NCBI RefSeq assembly: GCF_052857255.1
Contig: NC_135497.1
Location: 182,230,777 to 182,294,776, forward strand
Reading direction: 5' to 3'
Origin: Amblyomma americanum
Taxonomy: Eukaryota > Arthropoda > Arachnida > Ixodida > Ixodidae
DNA: 64,000 bases
Shown here piece by piece: positions 23,901 through 38,900 of the stretch. Every line of letters starts with the position of its first letter. The first letter of the stretch is position 1. The notes beneath the pieces were generated by a model. The model had not been told where the DNA came from. It saw nothing but the letters and a program-made list of their open reading frames with translations, and ran no database searches. The position numbers were made by a program, and so were the translations under genes.

Positions 23901-26900
23901 AAATGTGTGAATGATGGAATTGTACCTAGTACTCTGCACAAACGTCAGCATTAGAAGAATGCCCAGGTTTATTGGTATTCAGATTTGGATTACTTAATAT
24001 ACAGCAGCATGCTTTTCTATATTGGTTTATGATGCGCAGACTTGTGTTGAATGCTTTATAATATTGTTCTCGTATTATTCTAGGAACTATCTGAACTTTG
24101 TGACAGAGGAATTGAAGAATCCATTTAGGTATGTGTGTTTCTTTTGTTCAAGCTAAGAGTATACTCTTTCATTATGTGAGTCTCATCCATCATTTACAGA
24201 CTGTCTAGAAGGCATACTTTTCAGGTATTATGTGTATCCTTTGGACATCCACAGCCCAGCTCTTTATAAAAAAACGAAAGAAAAGCTTGGTACCATGCAC
24301 TGCAATGTAGCCATCCAAATAATATTTAACTGATGTAATATATAGATGCTGCTACTGAACATGCTGGAGATTTTGTGGAACACTGTGATTAACGAATGTC
24401 AGGTGGAAGAGCAGTTAGGTCATTAGGTTGCAAATAGCTGTATTGGCCTGTAAATGTGTTACTGTGGTAACCAAGGTAGCTCTGAAATAATTTTTTGGTT
24501 GTTTCAAACGATGAAAAAACATCCTAACGTAGTTTTCTGTTAAAATTAAGCACTACAACAATATATACCAAAACATTACTAGAACATTCACTGTTCTATC
24601 ATGATCAAAAGATTACGGGACACAAGTCTGCAGAAAAAAATTTATTTTGGCCCTGTTTCTTAAACCAATCGCCTGCAGTGTGTTAGTGTATGAGGGATGT
24701 GCATGCTCTCTCCATTAGTAACAATCCGATACAACTAGGTTGTGAGGGAGAACTGCAATAAACTTTTTCCTGAATCGTGATAGTGATAGTACATGCATGA
24801 TATCCTGATATATATAGTACATTTCTGCGTGGTGCATATAGCATTCATGGCACCGTGAAGCAACATTACGGGGCTAACACAGCCACAGAGCCTCCTTTGC
24901 GAGCACATATCTTTTTGTTGTCCAAGCTCACCAGAGAAGGAGAAACAGTGTGCAGAACTGGGCTCTCACCCAATTCTGGCAAAGTTTCACTCATGCTCAT
25001 AGACTGCTTGAGAAAGGTGTATCCATCAGTGCTAGCAGAGAACTGTTGATTACCAAATTTATTTAACTTAATTTTGTTGATGTTTGTATGTTTGGTATTC
25101 AGTACAATTTTTCAGGCTTACCTAGTATGCTCAGTTAGCCGAAGATTATGATTTCTCTCTGAATGAAACTAAACTCAAAAGTAGCAGCTATCCACGCATA
25201 AATATATGATGCTTTCCCTTTTTACACAACTCTAATCAATCTGTTTGTAGATTGTATAGCAGGGTTTCTCATGAATCTAACAGATCTACAAGACTGATTA
25301 GTATGATATAGGTGACTTTGCAACCAAAAAAACAGTAAAACTGACATGATACACAAGGCCTGATGCAGCTATTTCAGATCTGTATTAAGCCGATAAATAT
25401 TCTCTTAAAATTTTTATAGAAAATAACAAAACAATCTGACATGCATGCAAATTATGATTTATAGTTTGTGAATGGAACATCCATTCTTATATAGTATATT
25501 CATGCAATGTATATTATATATGTGGGCTCTTACATCTCAAATTCAATTGGTTGTGAAGCACCTTAAGTTTATGCATTATGAGGTAGATGGTTGGATCAGT
25601 TATGCATAACTGATGAATGTGTGAGGTTGATAGCAACATTGCACCAGTTATCGGAAATAGTACGGGTGCTGTAGATTAGCATTGTAAAAAATGCTATAGT
25701 TTTTGTTTCCTTGGAGGTTGCACAGCTTGTGCTGTTTCTGCTACACAGCAGTCAGAGAAATTTATCCATGTGCACATAAGTCTGGGCCACTTGTCATTTG
25801 AGCACTATCAGGCATGTCATGGTTCTTGTAGCTATCACATCCCAGTTTATTTTTATAATAAGCTGATCAAATTGCCTCATATGAGTGTTTTAGAGGTATC
25901 TTGTAGATCTGAAGGAAATTGGGATCGGTGGTTACAGGGTTAGGCGATAGTGAAAATAGTATGCATTGTGGGCAAAAGAAAGTAATGGGGAATCAGCCTC
26001 GGCTCATGCCACAAACGTGCACAGAGTGTTTGAATCAAAACTAAATGTGCAGGACTTGCATAAAAATCAAACTTTGCTGCAAGGAGTCAAATATTAAAGA
26101 AAAAGAAACCTTGCATTAGTTATAAATGCTCTTGTCTTCAGGTGTTTATTTTTATTTGTGTGTTATGCTCTCTAATAGATCATGATTTATTCTTTGATGC
26201 AATGATCTTTTCTTGCCATGCCATCTTGTTTTTTTTTATCGCTCATAGATACTGAATATTTAGATGGGTAGTGATGTCTGACTAATATTATGCTGTTGAG
26301 CATCTTTTTATAATTGTTGCAGTTTGCTTCTTTAGAAGAGGCTGTTAAGTGCAATGGATATGTGACACTTGTACAATCTGTAAATGTAACCTTATGTGAG
26401 GAATGTCATGGAAACATGCTGGGATCCGTATCGTTCATTCAGTTAGTGGAAATGTACGCCCCTAGCAGCAGTGACTCAGCAGTGATAGCTTGGGTATAGT
26501 GTCACATACACTACCAAATAGTGCCTCGTCGTTGGCATTTGCGTTTTTTTTCTCGGCAAGCGTGCACAAGCATTGCACGTCAGTACTTGGCATGTGCTGC
26601 TAGTTTTTTCATGCTATTGTAGGTCAGAAATCCATGATTACCATTAGTGTTGATATTGCAAGACTAATGAATGAAATTTAGTTGGCCAAGTTTTTAGGCT
26701 ATGTCAAGATAAGGCACATAAACTTGAGTGCATGAGGCCACGAAATAATTTATTCAGAAATTTCCATCTTAGTTCTGTTTCTGTGTTTGTTAACTAATAT
26801 TGTGTTATTGTACGTCTTCATTGAACATGCTAGTGACATCCTTTCTTGAAGTTTGCAGAGTAGTTTAATATTGGTGTTGCCTGTTAAAATATATTTGTAT

Positions 26901-29900
26901 TACTTTTCATGTCATTGGGTATATGCAGACACTAAAAGTAAAGTAAGCACAACTTGACGCACAGTCACATACACTGGCAGTATCTTCCATTAACACTTTT
27001 TCATGCTGTTGTGTTGTGTAAGCAGTTGCTGTTTTATACATTAGGGCTGTGGGGGGGGGGTCTTCCTTCACTTCTGTTTTTAGGTGGTTTTAGGAAGGAG
27101 TACAGTTGTTTACGAAAATTGTATTACTCGCATCAGGGTTACTTGTTAGATGCTATACTTGCCGAGAGTGAAATTGGTGGCTATATTCCTGAGTTTGTTT
27201 GTAAAGGGAATTAGTGTGGTACAACATGAATATTAGCACTAAGCAATGACATCTACAAAATATTGCTCACTATGGCTGCTTATTCAAGTGCTTTTGTTTT
27301 ATTTTTGTGGCAACTTTGACTTCCTGTTTAAATTCAGTGCATTTCAGTTACAAAATAATTCTGTCCGTGAGACAGCTACCCTAAGGTGCACAGCTGAATA
27401 TGTGACAACAGTGGATACTCGTGGACTTCACATCAGTACATTACGTACAAATTTTATGAAGAGGATAGTACACTTCAAAGTTCTGGGACAGACGTGGCTA
27501 CAGTTATGCATGCTAGTGCTCTTTTGAAAGCAACATCTCAGTGCTAGGCAAATTATGCTACATGAGTGCACTGGAAAGCACCGGGTACCAAGATACTGTT
27601 TCTTGATCATGACTCGGCTATCAGCTAGCAGGCCAAGTGTTGTGTAGCCCTTAAACTTTTCAGCGGGGCTCACTCTATTGCGCTCTCCTCCTTTTTATGC
27701 AAATTTTGCAAGTAGGTTTAAGGCAACTGTAGGTTTAAGGCAACTGTAGGTTTAAGGCAACTGTAGGTTTAAGGCAACTGTAGGTTTAAGGCAATTGTGG
27801 GTTTAAGGCAATTGTGGGTTTAAGGCAATTGTGGGTTTAAGGCATTTGTAGGGTTTAAGGCATTTGTAGGGTTTAAGGCATTTGTAGGGTTTAAGGCATT
27901 TGTAGGGTTTAAGGCATTTGTAGGGTTTAAGGCATTTGTAGGGTTTAAGGCATTTGTAGGGCTTAAGGCATTTGTAGGGTTTAAGGCAGCTCAAGCTCTA
28001 GCTCAAGTACTGCCTTAGAACTTGGAAGAGCTTGTTATTGTTATTGCATGACTATACCTTGTTCTATGCTTATATGTGTGTTCTTTCTTCAGGAACTTGC
28101 CATTTGCCATCTACATTTCATTACCCATGGTGACAATCATCTATCTTCTTGCCAATATTTCATACTTTGTGGTCCTCACTGCTGACGAAGTTCAGTCGGC
28201 AAATGCAGTGGCTGTGGTAAGTGCAGTTCATCCGGAGCAACTTGTTGAAGTGAAGTTCATCATATTTCTTAGCTTACTCTTGCATTTACTTGCTAAGTTA
28301 ATGAAAAATGGCACATATTCTGAAAAATATTTTGACTCCTTATAAATGTCTGCTGATAATTGCGTGCTTGATTACTGTATTGTGAGAAGGCTGCCACATG
28401 AGCTAGAATTAAAGTATGGTAGCTCAGATTTGATGCGCACTGCATGTAGTACTACCTGCAAATAACTTTTCCTAAGAAGTGCTTTGTTTAAATTTGCTGT
28501 ATAGTATAAGCATTAAGTGCATGCAGTTTCTCGGGCTGTTGAATTTTATTAAACCAAGCCTCGATGCTACGTTGAAATTATCGTTTGTACTGAGGATTTT
28601 CAAAGCATCTTTGTGGCTCCCTATACCGTAGAACATTCATATTGAATTGAGTGCTATATTGGTTGATTATTTTTTGTGAGCTTCGTATGGCTGGGTATAG
28701 CTACTAATAATTTCATTACTGAAAAAAAGGGGGGAATTTGTGATTTGAGTACATTAATAGAGTTCACCATGTGTGCTATGTACTGCTTGTTGTGTTAAGT
28801 AGCTATCTTGCAAGAAGGGAACAGCTGTGAAGGGGAAAAATGTGATATGCAGTTTTTAGAAACCAGCAGAAATCCTTGTACATGAGAAGAAATGGAAGAA
28901 AGGAAAAGGGCATAAAGGAAGGTTAATCAGGATAATGTCTAGTTGGCTACCTTATGCATGGGGAAGCATTTTTCAGAGAAACATATTACTCTTACCCCGA
29001 GGTAGGAAAAATAACTGCATTCCCACAAAACACAGGAAGGGCTACGCAACGTGTAACAAACGTCTACAAAAGTATATGGTAATGTCTAGAAGAAATCAAT
29101 TTTAAGATGTTCTGCAGACAATGGAGCAAAAAGAGGTGTTATATGCCTGCTAGTGCTCCACCAAAAAAGATCTAGAAAACTTCTTTGCAAGAACTTGTTA
29201 AGAAAGTTTTATTTTTTGAGAGTGGCTGGTTATGTGAAGCCTATAGACTCAAGATCAGTATGCTCTATATTTAGAACCCTCTAGAGACAACCAGTGGGAT
29301 TTCATTAGGTTTAGTGCTCATTCTTTTAATTGCGTTAGCTCTTACTCATCTTGTTTAGATATTTCGTGGGGTCCGCTATCACACTTAGATCACAGCGCCA
29401 TCTGTGGCAGCAACTAGAAAACAGCATATCTTGCATTGACACTTGAAGCGCCATGTATAATGAAGGCATTCGTTCCGCTATATATACTCCGACAAGGGGC
29501 ACCCATCCGGGGACAGTTGCGTACCTAATTTGGTAGGCAAATAAAACCCTATGGGTGTTTGTATAGAAATAAAACCATAATTAAAAATTAGGTAAACATT
29601 GTATACATGCAATTACTAATTAAAGCGTTACCATATCGCACCGCAGGCCGAATTCTAGGCCTACCTTGACCCCCCCAAATGCAGCAAATTCCGTTTGGGA
29701 CTTATCTTGAGGGGGTGTAGCTTGACAAAGGGTAGACGTGCATCGTAATCTCTCTGATAGATGGCACTAGGCGTCGATCGCTCCGCTAAGTGGAAACTTT
29801 TCCGAACCGCTCAGGGTTTTCTTCACTGGCCCTGCTGGATGCGGAAGACTTTCGTTTTTACGCGCGGCCAATAAAGCTAACACTCGTTACTTCGTCTTCC

Positions 29901-32900
29901 AGATGGTGGCGGCCTTTTTTTTTTAGAACTGCAGATTTTGTTTGCTCAGATATATGCAGTACAGCGCTAACTGCAAAGGGTGGGCAGCTGCCATTTGCAG
30001 CATAAATACACATGCAAATGAGGCAAGAAAACCTGCTTCATCAGTTTCTGCCATACTTTCATCAGTTCATCAGTTTCTGCTAGCGGTGTGCGTGGAGCTT
30101 GAAACCAGCATAGTTGTAGAAATTGTCTCGAGCTCTACTACGTAGGTACGTCTGACGCGCACTCTAAATTGCTCTTATTACTCTTATTTATAGTGACTTC
30201 GAAGAAGAATGCTATTTGCAACGTTCGTTACGTGGATATTCCTGTTGCCCTAACGGCCATGCACAATTATCCTATGTTAATTGGCGCTAAGTCATGTACA
30301 TGACTAGCTCTGTCGTCACTAATCACTGAAATAAAAGATCATAAAAATGCATATTGGACTTAGGTTCACTGCGGCGTTAGTTCGCATCTACTGACTGTGT
30401 CATGTACGTGGACATACATGCAAAGATACGTTCAGAACAAATCACTGTTTAAAAACCTCGCTAAATACTTCCACACTGCTGTTTCTCAAGTGGTTCAAAA
30501 GGTGCTGCTATGCCAAAAAAAGACAGAACAAAGAGAAAATTAAACTGTAGTTTTCTAGCCTCAAGGCAGATGGATCAGCATGTCCAGGAATGGTGCGAAA
30601 GCATTTGAAATTGGCGTTTGCATCCATTTTTAACGGGCCAATGATGGGCAGTGAGCATGGTATGCAAAGAGTTGAGCAGATGTGCGCGAAAAAATTGTTC
30701 CAAAAATTCTCACCATATTCACTTTTCATAACTGCCACAAGTATTTGTGGAATGCCTTTTAGATGTGATTCATGGGATTGTCATTAGTATATGCAAAAAA
30801 TTGCAGCTGTCAAGGTACCTTGTTTTTAATACATATTCCATAACAATGTGGTTATACATAAGCCAGTGCATGGTTGTGACAAGAAAAGCTGTACATACGT
30901 TAACTTCAACATTGTAGGTTTATTCTTATTATTGGACCTACTGTTTGCATTGCAGACATTTGGAGAAAAGGTTCTTGGTGTGGTGTCGTGGATCATGCCG
31001 GTCTCTGTGGCACTGTCTACATTTGGCGGCCTCAATGGTGGAATTTTCGCATCATCCCGGTGGGTGAAATTGTGTATGGAGAGAGGCTATAAAAATGTAA
31101 GATGGGTGTAAACTGAGCTGCTTGGTACTTATAGTGAAAAACATTAGCTTCAAAGGAACGCTGCACATGTGGCAGTAATACAGGATGTTGCTGAATAACA
31201 GTTTTACTAACATGAGCAGCAGCATATATATTTTTCTTTGACAGTCAAAAAGAATTTCACAAAACTTAGGTACAGAAAATGACATATTTTTAAAGCCTTT
31301 TCTGTTTTTCGTTATATTGCCTTTATATACATTGTTCATGTCTGTAAAGCTGTTGTTAGTCCCCGTTGTCCTGCATGTTACTTTTTTTTTTTTCTCTTGA
31401 GCTGATGCCCTGCATGCTACAAAAATGCAGGCTGATTGTCAATATGGACGTTTTTTTTAAAAGTAAAACAGATAGCAGCCTTTGGTCTTTATATAAAGTT
31501 TAAATATTTCTTTTAATGCACATTGTACTATGGATCTGGACAACAAAATTTCCTAGCATGTTTGTATGGTGACTGTGATATCATCACAAAGCCGTGCGAT
31601 TTGTACCTTAACATAATAATTTTGGTTTTCTGGGTTTTCAACATGTGGTTGGCAGCTTTGTGGGTTTCGGTGTTTGCGTGCAGCTAGCTTCAGAGTTATT
31701 CACTCAGTTGACTTATACTGCCACACTACCAAGGTTATTGACGCAACTTTGCAAGTTTAATGCATAAGCTTTTTTTTTTCTTGGACATCTGTGGCATGTA
31801 CATTATATAAAGAAACTTTAAGCAGCGCTTATTAGTGGAGTCAGTAAGGACTCTCAACAAAGAAGCAGGCTTCTTAGCCACAGACTATTCTGGCACTATA
31901 ATTGCAAACATGCGATATATGGCAGCTGTTGTAGCCTAGTTATGGCTCGTCACCTGGTAATAAAAAAACCCTTGCTGTACCCGATACTTGTGATAATTGA
32001 GCTGCAGAAGGCAGGCTTGTATGGTATTATGAGAGTTATTTCATTCGCCACAATGGTGAACTCGTATATTATATTGTGTCTTTTTATTCCTTCTGACTTT
32101 TCACTATGGTACTGGGACTAATTTACTTTGCTTTACTATGATTGGAACATTCTTCTTATAGCTATGCTACCACTCTGGTGTTTCCATTTCCTTTTATTTT
32201 AAATGAATAGCCGCTGCGGTGGCTGAGTGGTTATGGCGCTCGGCTGCTGGCCCGAAAGACGCGGGTTCGATCTCGGTTGCGGCGGTGGAATTTCAATGGA
32301 GGCGAAATTCTAGAGGCCCGTGTGCTGTGTGATGTCGGTGCATGTTAAAGAACCCCAGGTGGTCGAAATTTCCGGAGCCCTTCACTACGGCGTCTCTCAT
32401 AGCCTGAGTCGCTTTATGACGTTAAACCCCCATAAACCAAACCATAAACCAAACTATTTTAAAGGAATAGTGTGGGATAGTGGAGTGTTATGCCTTTCTC
32501 TACAAAAACTTATCTTGCATTGAATTTGCTGTACTATTGCTATTGTTCTCCATTTTGTATGACTGACTGTAGCTTACTCCTTCCTTACAGCCTATTTTTT
32601 GTTGGCGCAAGACAGGGACACCTGCCTAGTTGTCTCGCCATGATCAATGTGACTCATTTTACACCAGCTCCCAGCCTAGTCTTTTTGGTAAGTGTAAAGT
32701 TAGATGTCGCATGCTTCCTAATGATTTCACTTAAGGTTTTCAACACTGCAAAATATAATAACACTGCATAATAATGTTCGCGTACTCAACAACTTTATTC
32801 TGAGTTCTTTTCATGTGTTCCTGACAAGTACTGGCTACTGTAACTCTCACAATTCTAACCTGCTTGAGGCTTGCATACTAATGGTCAGTTTCAAATGACT

Positions 32901-35900
32901 GATATATTTGAAGCCCTGTACTGGAATCTTTTTCATGATGGATTTTGGTATGCATATCCAATACAAGTCATAGTGATCACTGCTTATTGTATTTGCTTTT
33001 GCTATTTTAGCCATTTGCCCTGATTACTGCTGTGTTATTGTTGCTTTGTAATAAAGGAGTATAGACACCTTATTTTGCTAGCATGTTTTCTTCTTTAGAG
33101 GGATGCCATAAGACATTACTATACGTGGATCACCATGTGGTATTCACCGACTGCCTATTAATTTGTAACCGAATTTTTCTCTCATGCTGTTTCGGTTTAA
33201 ACCGCTCTGTGATGTCGAAGTTACGTTGAGGTCATGTGAGGCATTAAAAATTGCAGTTTAATCACTGCTTCTTCATTTGTTGTCATTCCAGCTATTGAGG
33301 CAAGCTTGATTTAGCGTCGTAGTGAATTAAACTGATGATGTGGCGATCATATCGCAATTTTTTCATGCCTCGCGTGACTCAAACACAACTTTGAAGTCGC
33401 ATGCAGCCACCGTTTGGTCGTTGAAACCGAAACAGCATGTGAGAGAAATTCGATTGTAAATTATTTTGCGTTTGTAGGCAAATACCACATGGTAATTCAT
33501 CTATACTAATGCCTTATGCATCATTACAAAGAAGAAAGCACACACCCAAAAATTAGGTGTCTTTACTCCTTTTTCTGTACTGGTGAACTGGTCACAAGAG
33601 TTACAAAAAAAATGGCTTCAAGCTAAGAGTGATAAGTTTTAACTGTACTGCTTTAGCCATAACTAATTTTTCCAGCTGTGACATACCGTATTTACTTGCG
33701 TACAACCCGCACCAAACATTGAAAAAAAAAAAAATGCGTTTAAAAAGTAGGGGTGCGGGTTATCTATGAATTTTTGCTTTGGGGGGTGGGGTTGGGTTCA
33801 CTGCAATGCACGGCGGCCTCCCCCGTGTAGTCCGTCATCCTCATAGTCATCGACTCTTGTTAAGTCGATGAGGGTCAAACGAAAGGCATAGCCAAATCCA
33901 CATTCATAGTCTGTTTTTTCTTCCCCACACCATTGGCCACGTTTTCTTCAGCCAGCGTTGTTGAGCCTTGTGTCAGGTGCTGTTTCGTGTACTACACCCC
34001 AGTTTCCACTGTTTGCCTGCTTTGTTTTGACGTCATGAGTGCAGCTCAGCAACAGTGTTTCACAGCGAAAGAGAAGTTAAAGATTATAACCACTGCTGAA
34101 GAATTGCCAACAGAGCTGCTGCTTGTACTGGATGCTTGATGCTTATACTGGATTCCTTGCGAGGCCACTGCACTGATGTGGTGAAGGCTCGCCTTGCCGA
34201 GACCGGCACCGACCTCGTTATAATACCTGGCGGCATGACGTCCATGCTGCAGCCACTTCACGTGTGCCTGAATAAGCAGTTCAAGGCACACGTGAAGCGG
34301 CTGTATGCCCAGTGGATGGCCGACGGCCTTTACGGCCTCCCACCGACGGGACGCGTGCGAAGGCCCTATATTCCATTGCGGTGCCAGTGGATCGTGGATG
34401 CGTGGAAAGCGATACTGGCCAACTTGGTGCACAAAAGTTTTAAAAGATATGCCATCAGTGCCTTGAAGGGTTCCGAGGACGACTACGTCTTTGAGAGTGG
34501 CAATGAAGCCTTGGATGGCAGCAGTGAGAGCGGCGACGGTTGAGGACCGGATAACCAGTGACGTGGTGGTGGTCGTTTGAATAAATGTTCTGAAAACGAA
34601 ATGATAACTGAGTGTGCAGTTGTATCTTTGTAGTGCTCATTTTTTTTCTCATTTAAACCTGCGGGTTGTACGCGAGGTTTCTTCTTTTTTTTTTTTCGTG
34701 GAGTTCGAAGTTAGGGGTGCGGGTTACACGCATGGGCGGGTTATACGCGAGTAAATACGGTACCATCACTCTTTTTAAAACCCAGTATAGAAGCACAAGG
34801 TTCAACAGAAACTGTTGCAGGACTATGCTGTACTTTTTTATTGTTTCAGCCATGTTTGTTATCGTACCATTGAAATTGGAATATGTTAGTGTATGTGAAC
34901 AACTCCAGCTTGAGATTTTGCTTGCTAATGTTGAAATTTTTGTGTAAAAAGTTCCATGCACTGGTTGCTTTGCTCTGCTTACTATATAATGTTCAATAAC
35001 AGTATATCTTGAATTTTGGAAAAAAAATTACAAGGAAGCTATTACTGATTTGCACTCTTTATAAGGAATCTACATTTTTTTCCCTCACATTTTCAGTGCC
35101 TTCTCAGCCTGCTGTACCTGACAAACACTGATGTGTTTGTTCTCATCACGTACACTGCCTTTAGTGAGGCCATGTTCATCATGCTGTCTGTGGGTGGGCT
35201 TCTCTGGCTTCGGATAAAGCAGCCTAATACGAAACGACCAATTAAGGTATGAAAATTCCTTTGAATACAATTTTCGGTGTACTGAGGGTTCAGTTCACAT
35301 ACTGTTGTTAAATTATGGCTATTTTATCAGAAGTGTGCAGAATGGTGCAGCTTTATGTTTTATTTAAACTGTTGAGTTATACACAAAGGTTTTAGTGGTT
35401 CAAAAGCTGTATGTAGGTTAGAATCCTATTCGGTTACTTTGCAACAAGTCTGCGTAATGCTTGTTCCTTCAGTATCTGAATGATCCCATCTACTGGTGAT
35501 CTAGGAGTGGTTGATCATTTAAGAGGCAGAGGTGGAAGTAATCGGTGGTAACTGCACAGGTGCCTCAAAGTCTTAAAAAATTACATTTTTTAAGTATGGG
35601 CAGTGAAATATTAGATGGCATTACAAAACCTAGCAATTCATTTTCATTTCTCATTATTTTCTGCCATATGCTATATTTGCCTCAGTTATACACAGTTTTG
35701 TATATGATTTGTCTTCTGAATGGGACTGAAATTTTGTGTAGTAGTATACTTAGCCATCATAGCTTGGGCTACACCATGGTAACAATAAAGCGGTTTGAAT
35801 AATTGAGATGTCCTAATTTCTGGTATAAAAAAAAAAAAATCATTTGGCCACTGTGGTTACAAAACTGACCCTCAACTGCACATTGAGCTTAGTGTTTAAT

Positions 35901-38900
35901 CATGCACTTAAGTTGTTAAAGGCAGTTATTCTTTTTTTGTATTAGCCTCCACAGTGGCTCAATGGTTATGGTGCTTGGCTGCTGACACGAAAGACATGAG
36001 TTCGATCCGGGCCGCGGCGGTCGAATTTCGATAGAGGCGAAATTATAGAGTCCCATATACTGTGCGATGTCAGTGCATGTTAAAGAACCCCAGGTAGTCG
36101 AAATTTTCGGAGCCCTTCACTACGGCGTCCCTCATAGCCCAAGTCACTTTCGGATGTTAAACCCCCATAAGCTCTAAAATAAACCCTCTTTTTCGTATCA
36201 TGGTTCCTTAGGGACATTCCTTGTACTATATACTGCCATTGATGGTTATTTATGCCGAATCACTTGCTATTTCACTATTGCTTTCTCAGTTGTTCAGCCA
36301 ATTTTCACTCTGTAGGAAAGGTCACATTGCTACACTGTTTCTTTAATATTAATGCATATTTACATGTTGCACTGCAACCAGACTCTAATGCATGCCAAAA
36401 TAGAGGGCTCCAGATTTACTTCAACTATCTAATATTTTTTCACTGTGCACCAACATGTCATTACTCCAGTGATTTCAAATTTCTCCTATTAAAATGTGGC
36501 CCCATGACCAAAAATTGAGCCAATGGACTATTACTTAGCTACAGAATTTTGTGCCTGCTGAGTTGTGGTGGATACTGCACTATTTATAATATACGCAAAA
36601 AAGATTGAAATGTGCACTCTTTTATACTGAGGTGAAAGTAAGCATGTTATATATATGAACAAAGGCACTTGAATAGCCATTAAAAATTATGGGGGCACCT
36701 AAGCAGTTCTTGTGTAAATTTGAGAGCAAATGTGACTGGCTAACTGGATTAGTGGACACCTCAGTCGGGCTGTGAGTAGCCGGTGGCATCCACCTACATA
36801 TTGAGAAAGTTATGTGCCTTTCCTTTTTTTCAAAACAAGTGGATGGTTTAGACTCCATTTATGATTGAGGAAAGGAAAGGCGCATAACTGGCTCCCAGGG
36901 TCAGTGGACACCTCAATCGGGCTTTCAGGTATGTGGCGGTGGGGATGATGGTGGCCTATTGGTCCAGGAGGGGTGATGACATCATTTTCGCGCTGTGTTT
37001 GGACTGGGGTTTCTGATGATGGCGTCGTTTTCGCACAATGAGCCGAGTAATGCTCTCGCAATAAATAGGTATGCTCTTTGCAAAATAGAAAGTGTGTAGT
37101 CCCAGGTGAAAATTTCCTGCTGGGAATCTGCTGGTCCCAACACTGCTGGGATTTTGGCAGATTCCCAGCAGCTGCTGGGACCAGCAGGAGCTGCTGGGAC
37201 CAGCAGGCGTTGCTGGGACCAGCAGGCGTTGCTGGGGCCAGCAGGCGTTGCTGGGACCAGCAGTTGTTGCTGGGACCAGCAGGCGCTGCTGGGACCAGCA
37301 GGTGTTAGTGGGACCAGCAGGCACTGAAATTAGCTTTTGACCTCTCGAAATTCGTGAAAGAATAACATCAGTAGAAACGAGGCAAATACCACAAATACAG
37401 TGCTGTCTGGTATTTGTATCACTTCTATTGTTCTAGTTCCTTCACGCAGAATTTGAGAAACCTAAGCTAAACTAACATGCCAGTTCTGCTCATCCGAGAC
37501 TGCCGAGCAAACACAGCTCATTGGACACAGGTTCCAACTTGCTGCTTTGACGCATACTAATGCATTGCATGTTCTCAACAGCAGGAGAAGGCAAGAAGCT
37601 CTACTTGTCTTGTGCAGTTTAGCATGTTTATTCTCATGTGAATGGACAGTTCACTGCATATCCTTCCTCTTGGATTTTACGACATCTTGAATCTTCTCGC
37701 TGAGGATCCTGTTGATGTTTTTTTTACGACGGGGTCCACGTCCACGCCCTTTTGTAGACCCCAGTGCTTGACCGTGGCTGCAAAAAAGTATTTACAACAG
37801 TTAATAAGGTGCTGCAGAGATAGCTGCCATATGAAAGAAAGGAGGGGTGTGACACAGTAGGATCCAGCAGGTGATTGCAGGGGCATAGTGCGCATAACTC
37901 CCAACTTGCTATAATAACTAAAGAACTTTAGCCAACTCGCTTCTTGGCCTATAAAGAATTATCATTCACGGTTTCAGATTTATTCTGACGTTTAAAGGTG
38001 TCTGATAATTATAAGGCAGCTTATAGCTAAGCAGGCGTACTACTTACCACTTGGCGGCTGTCGCGGCTTTGAGCTGCCAGTGTTTTGCTTCTGGCATCGT
38101 CCATGTTTTTTTTTAGCATGGTCTCATCATACTCTGCTTTTTTGGATGCCAGCAGAGTTCGCTTTTGCTTCTAAAGAACGAAAAAACTAAAAACACAGGA
38201 TGTGCTGCAACAAGCATACACTACAACACATCGCAGGTTAAATTTCACGAGATTGCACAATGAAACAAGATATAACACTGCACAATGCAAGCACACCTTC
38301 TTCTTTTGGGCTGCTGTTTCCTCTTCACATGTCTCACTTGAAGAATCATGCGGATCTAGAATTTTTGGCATCGCAAGTCTTTTTTTTTTTCATCCTTTCC
38401 TGGATTTCTTTCTCCAACTCTGCAGTGAGAAATTCAGACATACACACACATATATTATAGTAACCCAGTTCGCGTGGCAAAATCTCATGCAATTAAGGTG
38501 CACAAAACTGAGCCATTACCTCCTAGCATCAGGACTTGGGTGCTGTAGTGACTGCTGTCCTTTCCGTCCAGCGGATCTCTCCAGAACGCGGTATACACAG
38601 ACCGCGTATTGAAGTCTGTGTTGTTTTTCGGGTTGAAATTCGTAATATCCTTTGCAGGAATCACGTACAACTTATCTATATCGTGCGCGAACCTGACAAC
38701 GGCAAACATCGCACGTGTCTGTGGAGCGTGATGCACACCAAGGATCACTAATAACTCTGCAAGCGCAGATCAGCCGCAGATTAATTAACTGAATAAGTTC
38801 GGATTAGCGAAGTAATTTAAAAAGCTAAAAGCCGCCACAGTATGACAGAACAGAGAGACGGGGATCGATACTCGTCCGTGCACTCCGAGAAGACAGGGAA

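Noticed and set aside
27715..27988. CRISPR-like array
   Set aside because: The units are directly adjacent without unique spacers and lie in an animal intron.
27803..27994. Minus-strand KCLKPY repeat protein
   Set aside because: Product of an 18-bp minisatellite; no start context, exon signals or flanking coding sequence.
37078..37327. Gly/Cys/Trp-rich repeat frames at both ends of the 3.6-kb transposon
   Set aside because: They arise from the 19-bp and 41-bp subterminal repeats, which are open in several frames at once.
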